A stretch of 64,000 nucleotides of DNA from NCBI RefSeq assembly GCF_013839515.1, contig NZ_JACDNQ010000006.1, positions 1-64,000 on the forward strand, read 5' to 3'. The notes beneath the pieces are model-generated. The model was not told the DNA's origin. It saw only the letters and a program-made list of their open reading frames with translations, and made no database searches. Made by a program: the position numbers and the translations under genes. The DNA comes from Natronomonas salinimetallica (GTDB lineage: Archaea; Halobacteriota; Halobacteria; Halobacteriales; Haloarculaceae). Every line of letters starts with the position of its first letter. Position 1 is the stretch's first letter. This document shows positions 1 through 10,005 of the stretch, in pieces.

Positions 1-81
1 ACAGGCTGTCAGACGCAGTCTGACAACGTCGTCGAAACAGGAAGCCCCTGCCTCAACGAGTCCGCGACAGCGGGCGAGTAG
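1..81 (+). CDS. tnpB: TnpB (IS200/IS605-family) C-terminus, 5' part outside window
   Basis: The plus strand is open from the window edge to a TAG stop and encodes the last 26 residues, ending VVETGSPCLNESATAGE. That tail is the usual C-terminus of haloarchaeal TnpB (IS1341-type) proteins, RNA-guided nucleases encoded by IS200/IS605-family elements. The stop codon lies in the loop of the terminal hairpin described next, as expected when the 3' end of the gene also supplies the 3' end of the guide (omega) RNA. The catalytic RuvC part is outside the window, so whether the nuclease is intact cannot be judged. Identification rests on the tail motif plus the hairpin. Confidence 0.75.
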   Translation, partial: TGCQTQSDNVVETGSPCLNESATAGE

Positions 82-96
82 GCAGGGGTAGTTCAC
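44..96 (+). mobile_element. Right end of TnpB (IS605-type) element
   Basis: CCCCTGCC (45-52) pairs perfectly with GGCAGGGG (81-88). The loop holds a second hairpin, CCGC-gaca-GCGG (62-73). The block has the haloarchaeal IS605-type right-end layout of GAAGCCC, stem, GGGTAGTTCAC. The element boundary is inferred to be near 96, after GTTCAC. An omega RNA read from this element would take its guide from the bases just after it, inside the interrupted SDR gene. The exact end was not verified against an empty site. Confidence 0.75.
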
Positions 97-198
97 GACG
101 GTGGTTGCGCCCTCGCGGGCGAAGCGTTTCGCCATCGACGCGCCCAGACCCCGGCTCGCGCCGGTCACGATCACCGTCTCATCGTCGAGTCGTCCCAT
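97..198 (-). pseudogene. SDR oxidoreductase, N-terminal fragment cut by TnpB element
   Basis: From the ATG at 196-198 the minus strand encodes 34 residues beginning MGRLDDETVIVTGASRGLG. This is the first strand of a Rossmann fold with the TGxxxGxG NAD(P)-binding motif of short-chain dehydrogenases. After residue ~34 (EGATTVVN) the frame runs directly into the right-end hairpin of the TnpB element and no longer looks like an SDR. The gene is therefore interrupted after its first beta-alpha unit. The rest, if it survives, lies on the far side of the element outside the window. An iteron-like array sits directly upstream of the start. Confidence 0.7.
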
Positions 199-217
199 GA
201 CGGCTTGATCGGTGGGG

Positions 218-290
218 TACGACAAAAGTAGTACGACGAAAATACGACCAGAGTACGACGAAAATACGACAAAATACGTGAATACGATCG
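218..290. repeat. Iteron-like TACGACgAAAA array
   Basis: Seven TACG cores start at 218, 232, 243, 254, 265, 275 and 283. Several extend to TACGACGAAAA or TACGACAAAA. Four of the six spacings are 10-11 bp, about one helical turn. The array covers the promoter region of the truncated SDR gene (start 198, minus strand), 20-92 bp upstream of its ATG. It could be an operator for a protein contacting one face of the DNA, or a plain tandem duplication. The function is not shown. Confidence 0.5.
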
Positions 291-302
291 AGCGTGGCCG
301 CC

Positions 303-1283
<981 letters not shown>

Positions 1284-1915
1284 ACCAAATGAAGTAGATC
1301 TGATAGTATATCTCTTCTGGCCGATTTGGAACGCCATAACGGCTGTCAACGACACGGCCACATATGACAATTTCTGAAGATAGTAGCTGGATCGAACGCG
1401 ACCAAGGCGGCGGTCCCAGAGAGTCGGTGATCGATACTCGACGATCGATACCAAACGACCGATACCCCGGCAGACAGAGCCCCCAGGATCGGACGAGCTA
1501 CGAGAGTCGTCGAAATGTGATCATTCGTTTTCCCACGAGAGGGTATACCGCTTCACAACTCCCGAAGAGTGGCGAAAATAAATGAAAAAGTACTCAACGA
1601 CAGCCGAACATCCACGAGGCGGGGACAGTCGGTGTCGGCACGCCCTGGGTGCGGGTGGCTCCCGCAAACGTACGATCACAGCAACGTGACTCCGCCATCC
1701 CAACGTGTCCACGAAAGTTGAGTTACTGTTCCCACTCTACCGTCCAGCCCCACTCCGACCGTAGCGACGATCACTCCCTTCAGACGGATCGTCGTCGTTG
1801 CGTACCGGCGACGCCGGTCCGCGTCAGAGTGGATGGGTGGAGGAGCCACACGGCGGCGAGGTCCGCGCGGGCGTCGAGGACGGGGGCTCGTCCGGACTCG
1901 AACGGACGCTTCACC
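1284..1915. other. Intergenic, no convincing gene
   Basis: This 630-bp stretch separates the divergent lipoprotein and UspA genes. It holds the lipoprotein promoter near 1300 and a cluster of GATCGATAC-like words at 1427-1465. Short open frames are present, but they show no family resemblance or convincing start context. I see no RNA gene. Confidence 0.6.
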
Positions 1916-1925
1916 GGTATATTTT
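1916..1925 (+). promoter_or_regulatory. TATA-like box of UspA gene
   Basis: The A/T-rich word GGTATATTTT stands about 26-35 bp before the ATG at 1951 in otherwise G+C-rich DNA. The spacing fits a leaderless haloarchaeal transcript starting at or next to the ATG. Confidence 0.55.
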
Positions 1926-1950
1926 CCACGTCGGGACGCGTACGCGTGGT

Positions 1951-2388
1951 ATGCAGTATGATAGCGTGCTGATCGCGACGGACGGAAGCGAGCAAGCGAC
2001 CGACGCCGCGTCTCACGCCTGTGACCTCGCGAGGCGTCACGATGCGACACTGCATGCGGTCTTTGCGATGGATACCGAAAACCCGGATCTCGGCGACGCC
2101 GTCGAGACGGACGCCATCCGGGCGGAGCTCGAAGAGCACGGGGAGACGGCTCTCGAAGCGGTAGCCGAGGTCGCGGCGGCCCACGACGTCGAACTGGAGA
2201 CGACGCTCCTCGAAGGCGAGCCCTTCGATGCGGTACTCACCTACGTCGAGGAAAACGACGTAAGCGTGATCGTGGTCGGACGCCGCGGCCGATCGGAAAA
2301 CCTCCGGGTCCTCCTCGGGAGTACGGCCGACTCGATTCTCCGACACAGTTCGGTCCCGGTGTTCGTCTGCCCGAGGACGCCCGGCTGA
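1951..2388 (+). CDS. Universal stress protein, UspA family
   Basis: The single-domain 145-residue protein begins MQYDSVLIATDGSEQATDA, the first strand of the UspA alpha/beta fold. It carries the ATP-binding signature GxxGx9GS near the C-terminus (GRRGRSENLRVLLGS), followed by SVPVFVCP. It is therefore probably an ATP-binding stress protein of the UspA/MJ0577 type. The ATG at 1951 is preferred over upstream starts because the fold begins there and a TATA-like box lies about 30 bp upstream. Its stop codon overlaps the antisense end of a truncated luciferase-like gene. Confidence 0.9.
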   Translation: MQYDSVLIATDGSEQATDAASHACDLARRHDATLHAVFAMDTENPDLGDAVETDAIRAELEEHGETALEAVAEVAAAHDVELETTLLEGEPFDAVLTYVEENDVSVIVVGRRGRSENLRVLLGSTADSILRHSSVPVFVCPRTPG

Positions 2389-2857
2389 TCGCGTCGATGC
2401 TTTCGCGGACCAGCCGGCCCCTGTCGTCGGGATCGACGTCGAAGGCGGGGTATTCCGGATCGCGGTCCCCGGAGGCGACCCCGAGCACGAGCCGGCCGTC
2501 GGAGAGCCGATCGACGGTCGCGGCGGCCTTCGCGACGTGGATCGGATGACGCAGCGGGAGAACGACACTCGAGGTCCCGAGCGCGATCGTCTCCGTGTGG
2601 GCAGCGATATATGAGAGAAACGGCCACGTGTCGAACGCCCCGCCGGCATCGCCGAAACGCGGCCAGTACGTCGGCACGTCTCTCGCCCACAGCCCGTCGA
2701 AACCGAGCGACTCGGCGTGCGTTGCGAGACGGACTTCCGCCTCGATCGGCGGCGTCGATTCTCGCACGTCGGTGAGTGGCAACCCGACGCCAAACGAGAG
2801 TCCAGAGCCACCGAAGAGCCGCCGATACCCGGCGTTCGCGTGACCCACGTCGGTCAT
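2237..2857 (-). pseudogene. LLM-class flavin oxidoreductase, 3'-truncated
   Basis: Residues 1 to ~157 match the N-terminal half of luciferase-like monooxygenases: FGVGLPLTDVRE, ESLGFDGLWARDVPTY, IALGTSSVVLPLRHP, VAKAAATVDRLSDGR and LVLGVASGDRDPEYPAF, ending at RLVRESIDAI. These enzymes are normally about 300-340 residues. Here family similarity stops exactly where the frame meets the stop codon of uspA, and the remaining ~50 codons are simply the antisense of uspA. The catalytic barrel is therefore incomplete and the gene probably inactive. The ATG at 2855-2857 starts the homologous region. Confidence 0.7.
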
Positions 2858-2949
2858 GGTGTCCACTCCGTGCTGTAGACGTATCCGTGCTCGGGAGCCG
2901 ACAGACGGACGCCGTGCTCGGAGGCGAATCAAACGGCTGCTCGGAGGCG

Positions 2950-4917
2950 CTACTTCTCGTCGTCCTCGCCGTCTTCGTCGACGTCCTCGAAGTCCGCATC
3001 GACGAACTCCTCACCGTCGGCGTCAGGGCCACCACCGGCACCCATACCGCCGGGACCGCCGGCACCCATACCGCCGGGACCGCCGGCACCACCCATCCCA
3101 CCGGGACCGCCGGCACCCATACCGCCAGCGCCACCCATACCGCCAGCACCGGCACCTTCAGCCCCCGCGGCCTGCTGTTGGTACATTTGCTTGCCGACCT
3201 CTTGGAGTTCCTCGGCGAGCGCTTCGGTGGCCTCGGTGAGCTCCTCGGTCGTGGCCTCCTCGTCCTCGACGACGGCCTCGAGGTCCTCGATCGAGGCCTC
3301 GATGTCGGCGCGGATCTCGTCGTCGATCTCCGCTTCGTTTTCCTCGAGTAGGGTCTCTGCGCGCTGGATCGTCGACTCGGCGTCGTTGCGGGCCTCGATG
3401 CGCTCGCGGCGTTTCTCGTCCTCTTCGGCGTGTTCTTCGGCTTCCTCCTGCATCCGATCGATCTCCTCCTCGGAGAGGCCGGCACCGCCCTCGATAGTGA
3501 TGTCCTCGCTGTTGCCGGAGCCTTGATCCTCCGCGGAGACGTTGACGATGCCGTTCTCGTCGATGTCGAACGACACCTCAATCTGTGGCGTCCCGGCCGG
3601 AGCCGGCGGGATGCCGGTCAGCTGGAAGGCACCGAGCAGTTCGTTCTCCTCGGCGATCTCGCGTTCGCCCTGGAAGACGCGGATGTTGACGGATGTCTGA
3701 TTCGGTGCCGCCGTCGTAAAGACCTTCGAGGCCTCGGTCGGAATCGTGGTGTTCTTGTCGATGAGTCGCTCGAAGAGGCCGCCTTTGACCTCGATCCCGA
3801 GGCTGAGCGGCGTCACGTCGAGCAGGACGATGTCGTCGACGTCGCCCGCGAGGACACCGCCCTGGATCGCCGCGCCCAGCGCGACCGCTTCGTCGGGGTT
3901 GACGTTCTTTTTGGGCTCTTGCCCCGTGAGTTCCTCGACGTTCTCTTGGACCTGCGGCATCCGCGTCGACCCGCCGACGAGAATGACCTCGTCGATGTCG
4001 CCCTTCGAGTAGCCGGCGTCGGAAAGCGCCTGCTCGGTCGGAGCGACGGTCCGCTCGAGGAGACCGGAGGTGAGCGATTCGAACTTCGCCCGCGAGAGTT
4101 TCTCCTCCAGGTTGAGCGGCCCCTCGTCGGTCGCGGCGATGAAAGGAAGGTTGATCGTCGTCTCCTTCCGGGAGGAGAGTTCGATCTTGGCCTCCTCGGC
4201 GGCCTCGGTCAGCCGCTGGAGGGCCTGTCGGTCGTCACGCAGATCGATCCCGTGTTCGGAGGCGAAGGAGTCGGCCAGATAGTCGATGATCGCCTCGTCC
4301 CAGTCGTCACCGCCGAGGTCGTTGTCGCCGTTCGTCGCGACGACCTCGTAGACGCCGCCGCCGAGATCGAGGATCGAGACGTCGAAGGTACCGCCACCGA
4401 GGTCGTAGACGAGGACCGTCTGATCGGCGTCGTCGTCGAGGCCGTAGGCCATCGCCGCCGCCGTCGGTTCGTTGACGATGCGTTCGACCTCGAAGCCGGC
4501 GATCTCGCCGGCGTCCTTCGTCGCCTGTCGCTGACGGTCGTTGAAGTACGCCGGAACGGTGATGACCGCCTTCTCGATCTCGTCGCCGAGGTACTCCTCG
4601 GCGTCGCGTTTGATCTTCTGGAGGATCATCGCCGAAATCTGCTCGGGCGTGTACTCCTCGCCGGCGGCCTCGACGGTGTAGTCGTCGTCGCCCATGTGGC
4701 GTTTGATCGAAGCGATCGTCCCGTCGGGGTTCTGGACGGCCTGGTTTTTCGCCGGTTTCCCGACGAGGCGTTCGTCGTCGTCGCTGAAGGCGACGATCGA
4801 CGGTGTCGTCCGTTCGCCCTCGCCGTTGACGATGATCTCGGGGTCGCCACCCTCCATGACCGCAAACGCGGAGTTGGTGGTACCGAGGTCGATACCGAGG
4901 ATCTTGTTGCTCGCCAT
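2950..4917 (-). CDS. dnaK: Hsp70 chaperone DnaK
   Basis: The protein is 655 residues, normal for DnaK. The ATPase domain shows all three Hsp70 signatures: IDLGTTNS (residues 8-15), [14 protein letters not shown] and [14 protein letters not shown]. It is followed by the substrate-binding domain ([10 protein letters not shown] onwards, with [12 protein letters not shown]), a helical lid, a Gly/Met-rich linker of [10 protein letters not shown]-type repeats and an acidic tail ending EDGEDDEK. It refolds or holds unfolded proteins in an ATP cycle driven by GrpE and DnaJ. grpE lies 133 bp upstream on the same strand; dnaJ does not follow. A TATA-like ACTTTTAACC is at about 4944-4955. Confidence 0.97.
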   Translation of the reverse strand: MASNKILGIDLGTTNSAFAVMEGGDPEIIVNGEGERTTPSIVAFSDDDERLVGKPAKNQAVQNPDGTIASIKRHMGDDDYTVEAAGEEYTPEQISAMILQKIKRDAEEYLGDEIEKAVITVPAYFNDRQRQATKDAGEIAGFEVERIVNEPTAAAMAYGLDDDADQTVLVYDLGGGTFDVSILDLGGGVYEVVATNGDNDLGGDDWDEAIIDYLADSFASEHGIDLRDDRQALQRLTEAAEEAKIELSSRKETTINLPFIAATDEGPLNLEEKLSRAKFESLTSGLLERTVAPTEQALSDAGYSKGDIDEVILVGGSTRMPQVQENVEELTGQEPKKNVNPDEAVALGAAIQGGVLAGDVDDIVLLDVTPLSLGIEVKGGLFERLIDKNTTIPTEASKVFTTAAPNQTSVNIRVFQGEREIAEENELLGAFQLTGIPPAPAGTPQIEVSFDIDENGIVNVSAEDQGSGNSEDITIEGGAGLSEEEIDRMQEEAEEHAEEDEKRRERIEARNDAESTIQRAETLLEENEAEIDDEIRADIEASIEDLEAVVEDEEATTEELTEATEALAEELQEVGKQMYQQQAAGAEGAGAGGMGGAGGMGAGGPGGMGGAGGPGGMGAGGPGGMGAGGGPDADGEEFVDADFEDVDEDGEDDEK

Positions 4918-5050
4918 GTTGGACGCAACTACCGGTCTGAATCGGTTAAAAGTTGCTAGACGCGGCGAGGCGGCTGTGAGGCGATCCGCGCCCCGTCCAG
5001 TGGTTTTCGAAATCCGGCGTTTCCACGACCGGGAGATATAAACAGAACCG

Positions 5051-5764
5051 CTATTCGTCCGGACTCCCGTCAGTCCCGTCCGACACCGTCACCTGTGCCG
5101 TCCGGAGCACCTTCTCGGCCATCTCGTAGCCGGGGCGGTGGAGTTCGGCCACGGTGCCCTCGGGGGCCTCGCTCTCGACGCGGAGAAGCACTTCGTGTCG
5201 TTTCGGGTCCGTCTCGGTCCCGGAGTCGGGTTCGATCGGTTCGACGCCCTCGTCGGTGAGGACCTCATCGAAGCTCCGGAAGGTCGCCTCGACACCCTCA
5301 CGGATGTCCGCGTCCGCGTCCTGTTCGAGCGCCCGCGAGAGGTTGTCTCTGACCTCCAGGAGGTCCTCGACGAGGGACTCCGTCGCGCGGGCCTGTTCTT
5401 GTTCACGCAGCCGTTTTTGACGTTTCTTGTAGTTTTGGAACTCCGCCTGCTTGCGCTTGAGCCTGGATTCGAGGTCCTCGCGCTCGGCCCGGAGGGCGGC
5501 GGCTTCCTCCCGAAGCGTCGCGATTTCCTCGGCGATCGACTCGGGGGGATCCTCCGTGATCCGGTCTGTGATCTCCTCTATCGGCGGCCCGCCGGCCGCT
5601 CCGTCGTCTCCGGTCGGTTCCCCTTCGGTTCCGGTCGGTTCCCCTTCGGTTCCGGTCGGTTCCCCTTCGGTTCCGGTCGGTTCCCCTTCGGTTCCGGTCG
5701 GATCCACCGACGGCTCCTCGCCGTCTGCGTCCGCGTCGACGGCGTTCGCCTGCTCGTCGCTCAT
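5051..5764 (-). CDS. grpE: Nucleotide exchange factor GrpE
   Basis: The protein is 237 residues: an acidic low-complexity N-terminus, then the long GrpE coiled coil (about residues 85-140), then the beta domain with [18 protein letters not shown] and [10 protein letters not shown]. GrpE releases ADP from DnaK, whose gene follows in the same direction. The start [14 protein letters not shown] (ATG at 5762-5764) is preferred to a longer open frame. The N-terminal region contains four in-frame copies of PTGTEGE (21-bp units, about 5608-5703), an expansion in a disordered part that the fold does not need. Confidence 0.95.
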   Translation of the reverse strand: MSDEQANAVDADADGEEPSVDPTGTEGEPTGTEGEPTGTEGEPTGTEGEPTGDDGAAGGPPIEEITDRITEDPPESIAEEIATLREEAAALRAEREDLESRLKRKQAEFQNYKKRQKRLREQEQARATESLVEDLLEVRDNLSRALEQDADADIREGVEATFRSFDEVLTDEGVEPIEPDSGTETDPKRHEVLLRVESEAPEGTVAELHRPGYEMAEKVLRTAQVTVSDGTDGSPDE

Positions 5765-5849
5765 GTGTGGACGTACCCGTCGGCGGCAATAAGGATTCAC
5801 AAACAGACTCGCCCGCTGGAATTAAACCGCAGCCACGCCGAACTCGGAC

Positions 5850-7238
5850 GTGGTCACGCTCCGATACGACGGGGGGACGATCCGAATCGAAGACGCCCCC
5901 GACGAGCTCGCCCGACTGTCGTTCGTCGAGGCCGACCCTCGATCGAAGACGCACCGCGCGCCCGCCCACCGCTATCCGTTCGTGCGGCGGACGTGTACCG
6001 ACCGGGGGCTTCACCCCGAGGACCGTGTCCTCGATTGCCCCCCGCTCGACGGTCTCTCGACGGACTACGACCTTCGGGGGTACCAGACCGAGGCGCTCGA
6101 CGCCTGGCGTGACGCCGGCGACCGGGGCGTGATCGAACTGCCGACCGGCAGCGGCAAGACCGTCGTCGCGATCGGGGCCATGGCGGCGCTTTCGACCCCG
6201 ACGCTCGTCGTCGTACCCACGATCGACCTCCTCGAACAGTGGTCCGACGAACTCGAATCGGAGTTCGGCGACAGGGTCGCGATCGGTCGCCTCGGCGGGG
6301 GCGAACAGCGCCTCGAACCGATCACCGTCGCGACCTACGATTCGGCGTACCTCCGGGCCGACGAGGTGGGAAACCGCTTCGGCCTGGTCGTCTTCGACGA
6401 GGTCCACCATCTCGGCGGCGAGGGGTATCGCGACGTCGCGCGGCTCTCGGCCGCACCGGCCCGACTCGGGCTCACGGCGACCTTCGAGCGCCCCGACGGT
6501 GCCCACGAGGCGGTCGAGAAGCTCCTCGGTCCCGTCGTCTACCGGCGTTCCGCGGACGACCTCGCGGGCGAACACCTCGCCGACTACGACATCAAGCGGA
6601 TCGACGTCGAGTTGACCCCCGAGGAGCGCGAGACCTACGAGGCCCACCAGGGGACGTTCACGGATTACCTCGCGCGGTCGGGGCTCCAGCTTCGCTCCGG
6701 GAGCGACTACCAAGAACTCGTCAAGCGCTCGGGATCGGACCCCGAGGCCCGCGAGGCACTGCTCGCCAAACAGCGCGCACGCGAGGTGATGATGAACGCC
6801 GATCGGAAGGTCGACGCGCTCGCCGACGTCCTCGACCGTCACCGCGAGGATCGGGTCATCGTCTTCACCGCCTACACCGAGCTCGTCTACGAACTGGCCT
6901 CGCGGTTTCTGCTCCCGCCGATCACCAACGAGACGCCGGCCGACGAGCGTCGTGAGATCCTCGATCGGTTCCGTCGCGGGGCGTACTCCCGCGTCGTCGC
7001 CGCGAACGTCCTCGACGAGGGCGTCGACGTGCCCGACGCGAACGTCGCGGTCGTGCTGTCGGGGAGCGGCTCCGAACGGGAGTTCACCCAGCGGCTCGGC
7101 CGGGTGCTGCGTCCGAAAGACGGCGGGGCTACCGACCCCGACGCCGATACGACGCGGTCCCGGGCCGGCAGAGCCATTCTGTACGAGGTCGTTACGACGG
7201 AGACCGCCGAGGAACGAGTCGCGCGGCGACGGCGGTGA
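5850..7238 (+). CDS. XPB/RadD-type superfamily 2 DNA helicase
   Basis: This 462-residue SF2 helicase has an N-terminal damage-recognition-like region, GYQTEAL (Q-motif region, ~78), Walker A LPTGSGKT (residues 97-104), the DEAH-box variant VVFDEVHHLGG (~180), LTATFERPDG (motif III), and a C-terminal RecA domain with VFTAYTELVYELASRF and QRLGRVLRPK (motif VI). It resembles archaeal XPB (Rad25) and RadD-like helicases acting in nucleotide-excision repair. It starts at GTG 5850, since no ATG precedes the conserved region. It is convergent with fttA, and a long palindrome lies between the two genes. The Bax1 nuclease often found beside XPB is not adjacent. Confidence 0.85.
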   Translation: MVTLRYDGGTIRIEDAPDELARLSFVEADPRSKTHRAPAHRYPFVRRTCTDRGLHPEDRVLDCPPLDGLSTDYDLRGYQTEALDAWRDAGDRGVIELPTGSGKTVVAIGAMAALSTPTLVVVPTIDLLEQWSDELESEFGDRVAIGRLGGGEQRLEPITVATYDSAYLRADEVGNRFGLVVFDEVHHLGGEGYRDVARLSAAPARLGLTATFERPDGAHEAVEKLLGPVVYRRSADDLAGEHLADYDIKRIDVELTPEERETYEAHQGTFTDYLARSGLQLRSGSDYQELVKRSGSDPEAREALLAKQRAREVMMNADRKVDALADVLDRHREDRVIVFTAYTELVYELASRFLLPPITNETPADERREILDRFRRGAYSRVVAANVLDEGVDVPDANVAVVLSGSGSEREFTQRLGRVLRPKDGGATDPDADTTRSRAGRAILYEVVTTETAEERVARRRR

Positions 7239-7290
7239 CGGTGTGGGCAAAGACCCGGAAGTAATACTGGTGGACGAAATCAAATGAAAC

Positions 7291-7346
7291 CGACTCACGA
7301 GTGATCCGCCGTTCGCTCCGTCGAACGGCGTGATCCTCGTGAGTCG
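7291..7346. terminator. Nested palindrome between convergent genes
   Basis: An outer 11-bp stem, CGACTCACGAG (7291-7301) with CTCGTGAGTCG (7336-7346), encloses an inner 9-bp stem, CGCCGTTCG (7307-7315) with CGAACGGCG (7322-7330). The two stems are separated on each side by the same five bases, TGATC. It lies between the helicase stop (7238) and the fttA stop (7377). T-rich bases follow on the plus strand (7353-7361, ATTCTTTTG) and on the minus strand (about 7285-7270). A bidirectional 3'-end structure is the simplest reading. Confidence 0.55.
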
Positions 7347-7376
7347 TGTGTACATTCTTTTGTCCGTCAGTATAAG

Positions 7377-9296
7377 CTATTTGAATCGGAACGTCTCGAG
7401 GTTCTTCGGCGCGAACGTCCGCATATTGAAGTCGTGATACAGTGCCGAGGAGAGGTCCTGTACGGAGGACTCGTCGCCGTGGACACAGAGGACCTTCTCC
7501 GGGCGGGGATTCATCGTCCGGACGAAGTTCATGAGCCCCTGGCGGTCGGCGTGCCCCGAGAAGCCGTCGACCGTCTCGATGTCCATGTTCAGCGTGAGCG
7601 TTCCGCGGCTGTTCGAGCGGTCGTTCATCGGGATCTCGTCCCAGCCGTTCTGAATCCGGCGGCCGAGCGTTCCCTGGGCCTGGTAGCCGACGAAGACGAG
7701 TTTCGATTCCGGTTCGCTGCCGACGTGGGTGAGCCACGACATGATCGGGCCGCCCTCGATCATGCCCGACGTCGAGAGGACGATACAGGGGCCGCCGTCG
7801 GCGATCTCCTGGCGTTCGTCCTCGCCGCCGTCGATGTGGTTGAACTGATCGGCGAGAAACGGGTTCTCGTCGTCGTGGAAGATCCGGTCCCGGAGGTCGT
7901 CCCGGAGGTACTCCGGATAGGTGGTGTGGATCGCGGTCGCCTCCCAGATCATCCCGTCGAGGTGGACGGGCACCTCGGGGATCTCGCCCTTCCGCATCGC
8001 CTCCTCTAGGACGAGCATGATCTCCTGGGAGCGGCCGACGGCGAAGGCGGGGATGAGGACCTTTCCGCCCTCGGTCGTCGTCTCGCGGATCACCTCTTTG
8101 AGTTTCTCCTCGGAGTCCTCCTGGTCGGTCTGGTAGTCGTTTCGTCCGCCGTAGGTCGACTCCATGACGAGCGTCTCGACGCGCGGGAAGTCGTTGACCG
8201 CGCCGTTGAAAAGGCGGGTGTCGTCGTAGTGGATATCGCCCGAGAAGGCGACGTTGTAGAGGCCGTCGCCGACGTGGAAGTGCGTGACGGCCGACCCGAG
8301 GATGTGGCCGGCGTTGTGGAAGGTGAGTTTCAGGTCCGGCGCGATGTCGGTTACGTCGCCGTACTCGACCGGGATACAGTGTTTGATCGCCTCCCGGACC
8401 TGTGCGGAGTCGTAGGGGGGTGTCCGTCCCTCCTTGGCGGCGACGTCGAGGTAATCGAGGGTCAAAAGCCCCATCAGGTCCCGCGTCGGCTCGGTACAGT
8501 AGATCGGGCCGTCGTAGCCGTACTTGAACAAAAGCGGCACCAGCGCGGAGTGGTCGAGGTGGGCGTGGGTCAATACGACGGCGTCGATGTTCGAGGCTCC
8601 GGCACCGAGCGCCTCGGGCACCTGCAGATACGGGACCTCGCCTTCGGCTCCGGGTTTGTCCCCGCAGTCGATGAGGACGCGCGTCTCCGGCGTGTTGAGG
8701 ATGAAGGCGGCGCGGCCGACCTCCCGACAGCATCCGAGCGTCGTGATCCGGACCCACTCGTCGTCGGACATCTCCTCGCGGTGTATCTGTCGGCCGATAC
8801 GTTCGAGGATGTCGCGGCGCTCCTCGCGTTCCTGTTTGAGGAAGTTCCGGACGTTCGAGACCGTCGAGGACTCGATCGGGGGCGTCCGGACGACCTCGGG
8901 CGTCCAGCCGACCTGTTGGGTGATCTCTCTGAGCGTCGAGCCGTGGCGGCCGATGACCATCCCCGGCTTTTCGGCCTCGATAACGACCTCGCCGGTATCG
9001 GCGTGGAAATCGAGGTCGGTGACGCCCGCCTCATCCGGGATCACCTCGCCGATCGTCTCGCGGGCCTCGTTCGGTCGGGCCAAGACGTTCGGGTCGGGCC
9101 GGACGGTGATCCGTTTTCGGAGCTTCGAGGCGAGCCGCCGGATCAGATCGCCGTCGCTCGCGAACTTCTTCGGATCGCGGGTATAGACGACCAACTCGGG
9201 GCCCTCGTATTTCACGTCCGACACGGAGATGTCGTTCGGTACTTCGCTAACGATCGTCGCCTTGATATCATCGAGTTTCCGCTCTACTGCACTCAT
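7377..9296 (-). CDS. fttA: Beta-CASP ribonuclease FttA (aCPSF1)
   Basis: At 639 residues it has the full archaeal layout: a double KH region (residues ~1-140, with VIGRHGS at 114-120), then a metallo-beta-lactamase core with the zinc motif HAHLDH (244-249), then a beta-CASP domain with STSGMIEGGP, and a terminal VHGDE histidine. FttA cuts nascent transcripts behind RNA polymerase and terminates transcription in archaea. The ATG at 9294-9296 begins the conserved MSAVERKLDDIKATI. It is single-copy and essential where tested in other archaea (family knowledge). The gene is convergent with the helicase. Confidence 0.96.
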   Translation of the reverse strand: MSAVERKLDDIKATIVSEVPNDISVSDVKYEGPELVVYTRDPKKFASDGDLIRRLASKLRKRITVRPDPNVLARPNEARETIGEVIPDEAGVTDLDFHADTGEVVIEAEKPGMVIGRHGSTLREITQQVGWTPEVVRTPPIESSTVSNVRNFLKQEREERRDILERIGRQIHREEMSDDEWVRITTLGCCREVGRAAFILNTPETRVLIDCGDKPGAEGEVPYLQVPEALGAGASNIDAVVLTHAHLDHSALVPLLFKYGYDGPIYCTEPTRDLMGLLTLDYLDVAAKEGRTPPYDSAQVREAIKHCIPVEYGDVTDIAPDLKLTFHNAGHILGSAVTHFHVGDGLYNVAFSGDIHYDDTRLFNGAVNDFPRVETLVMESTYGGRNDYQTDQEDSEEKLKEVIRETTTEGGKVLIPAFAVGRSQEIMLVLEEAMRKGEIPEVPVHLDGMIWEATAIHTTYPEYLRDDLRDRIFHDDENPFLADQFNHIDGGEDERQEIADGGPCIVLSTSGMIEGGPIMSWLTHVGSEPESKLVFVGYQAQGTLGRRIQNGWDEIPMNDRSNSRGTLTLNMDIETVDGFSGHADRQGLMNFVRTMNPRPEKVLCVHGDESSVQDLSSALYHDFNMRTFAPKNLETFRFK

Positions 9297-9505
9297 GCGT
9301 TAGAAATTCCTTGAATCGGGCTCCGGTAGCTCGGCGCGTTGCGTTCGGTGGTGGCGGACTGGTTCGCCGACTGCGTCGGTGACAAGTGTCATGGATTCGG
9401 ATCGGCGGTGGCTGTCGTCGAACGACGGCCGCGGGAGGTACCGGAAAACCCGCTCGTAGTCGTGTCTAACCCACTACTAATATAAAACCCTTCGCAAAGG
9501 GACGT

Positions 9506-9988
9506 ATGGAGATCACGCCGGCGACCGTCGCGGAGGAACACGAGCGGCTCAGAGGGCGGGATTCGATCCCCGTGCTGATAAACGAGACCCGGGACAGACT
9601 CGGGTCGTGCTTCGGCGTCACCGTCGACCACGTCACGGCCGAAGGATACCGAACCGAGGTCGACGACCTGTTCGCCGACGGCGACCGCGCGGTCAACGTC
9701 GCCGCGCTATGTGGCCTGCTCCGCGATCTCGATTGCGACGGTGATTACCCCGGCTTCGTCGTCGACGAGTTCCTGGGCCGGAAGCTCGCCGCCACCATCG
9801 CCGGCGGGGAGCCGTTCGCGCTCCTGGCGGAGGCGACGTTTCATTTCGCGGACGTACACACCCACGGCGATCCGGGCGATCCAGCCGGGGCTGACGACCT
9901 CGATGCCGCGCTCGCGGCGGGGTTTCAGACGCGTCTGCCCGGTTGGGAGTGGACGGAGGGGCCCGGTCCGTTCGGCTCGAAGCGGTAG
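9506..9988 (+). CDS. Uncharacterised haloarchaeal protein (160 aa)
   Basis: This soluble acidic protein begins MEITPATVAEEHERLRGRDS. I do not recognise the family. It is predicted mostly helical with a compact LLRDLDCDGDYPGFVVDEF centre and no signal peptide, zinc motif or membrane segment. Coding is supported by the codon pattern and by an A/T-rich promoter-like CTAATATAAAAC at about 9477-9488, followed by a small hairpin, CCCTT-cgc-AAGGG-like, just before the ATG. It is divergent from fttA, with a 209-bp spacer. Confidence 0.65.
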   Translation: MEITPATVAEEHERLRGRDSIPVLINETRDRLGSCFGVTVDHVTAEGYRTEVDDLFADGDRAVNVAALCGLLRDLDCDGDYPGFVVDEFLGRKLAATIAGGEPFALLAEATFHFADVHTHGDPGDPAGADDLDAALAAGFQTRLPGWEWTEGPGPFGSKR

Positions 9989-10005
9989 CGGGACCGGCGG
10001 ACCGA

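Noticed and set aside
3430-4959. A 509-codon open frame antisense to dnaK
   Set aside because: It arises from the codon bias of a high-G+C gene; its translation has no family motifs, while dnaK on the other strand is certain.
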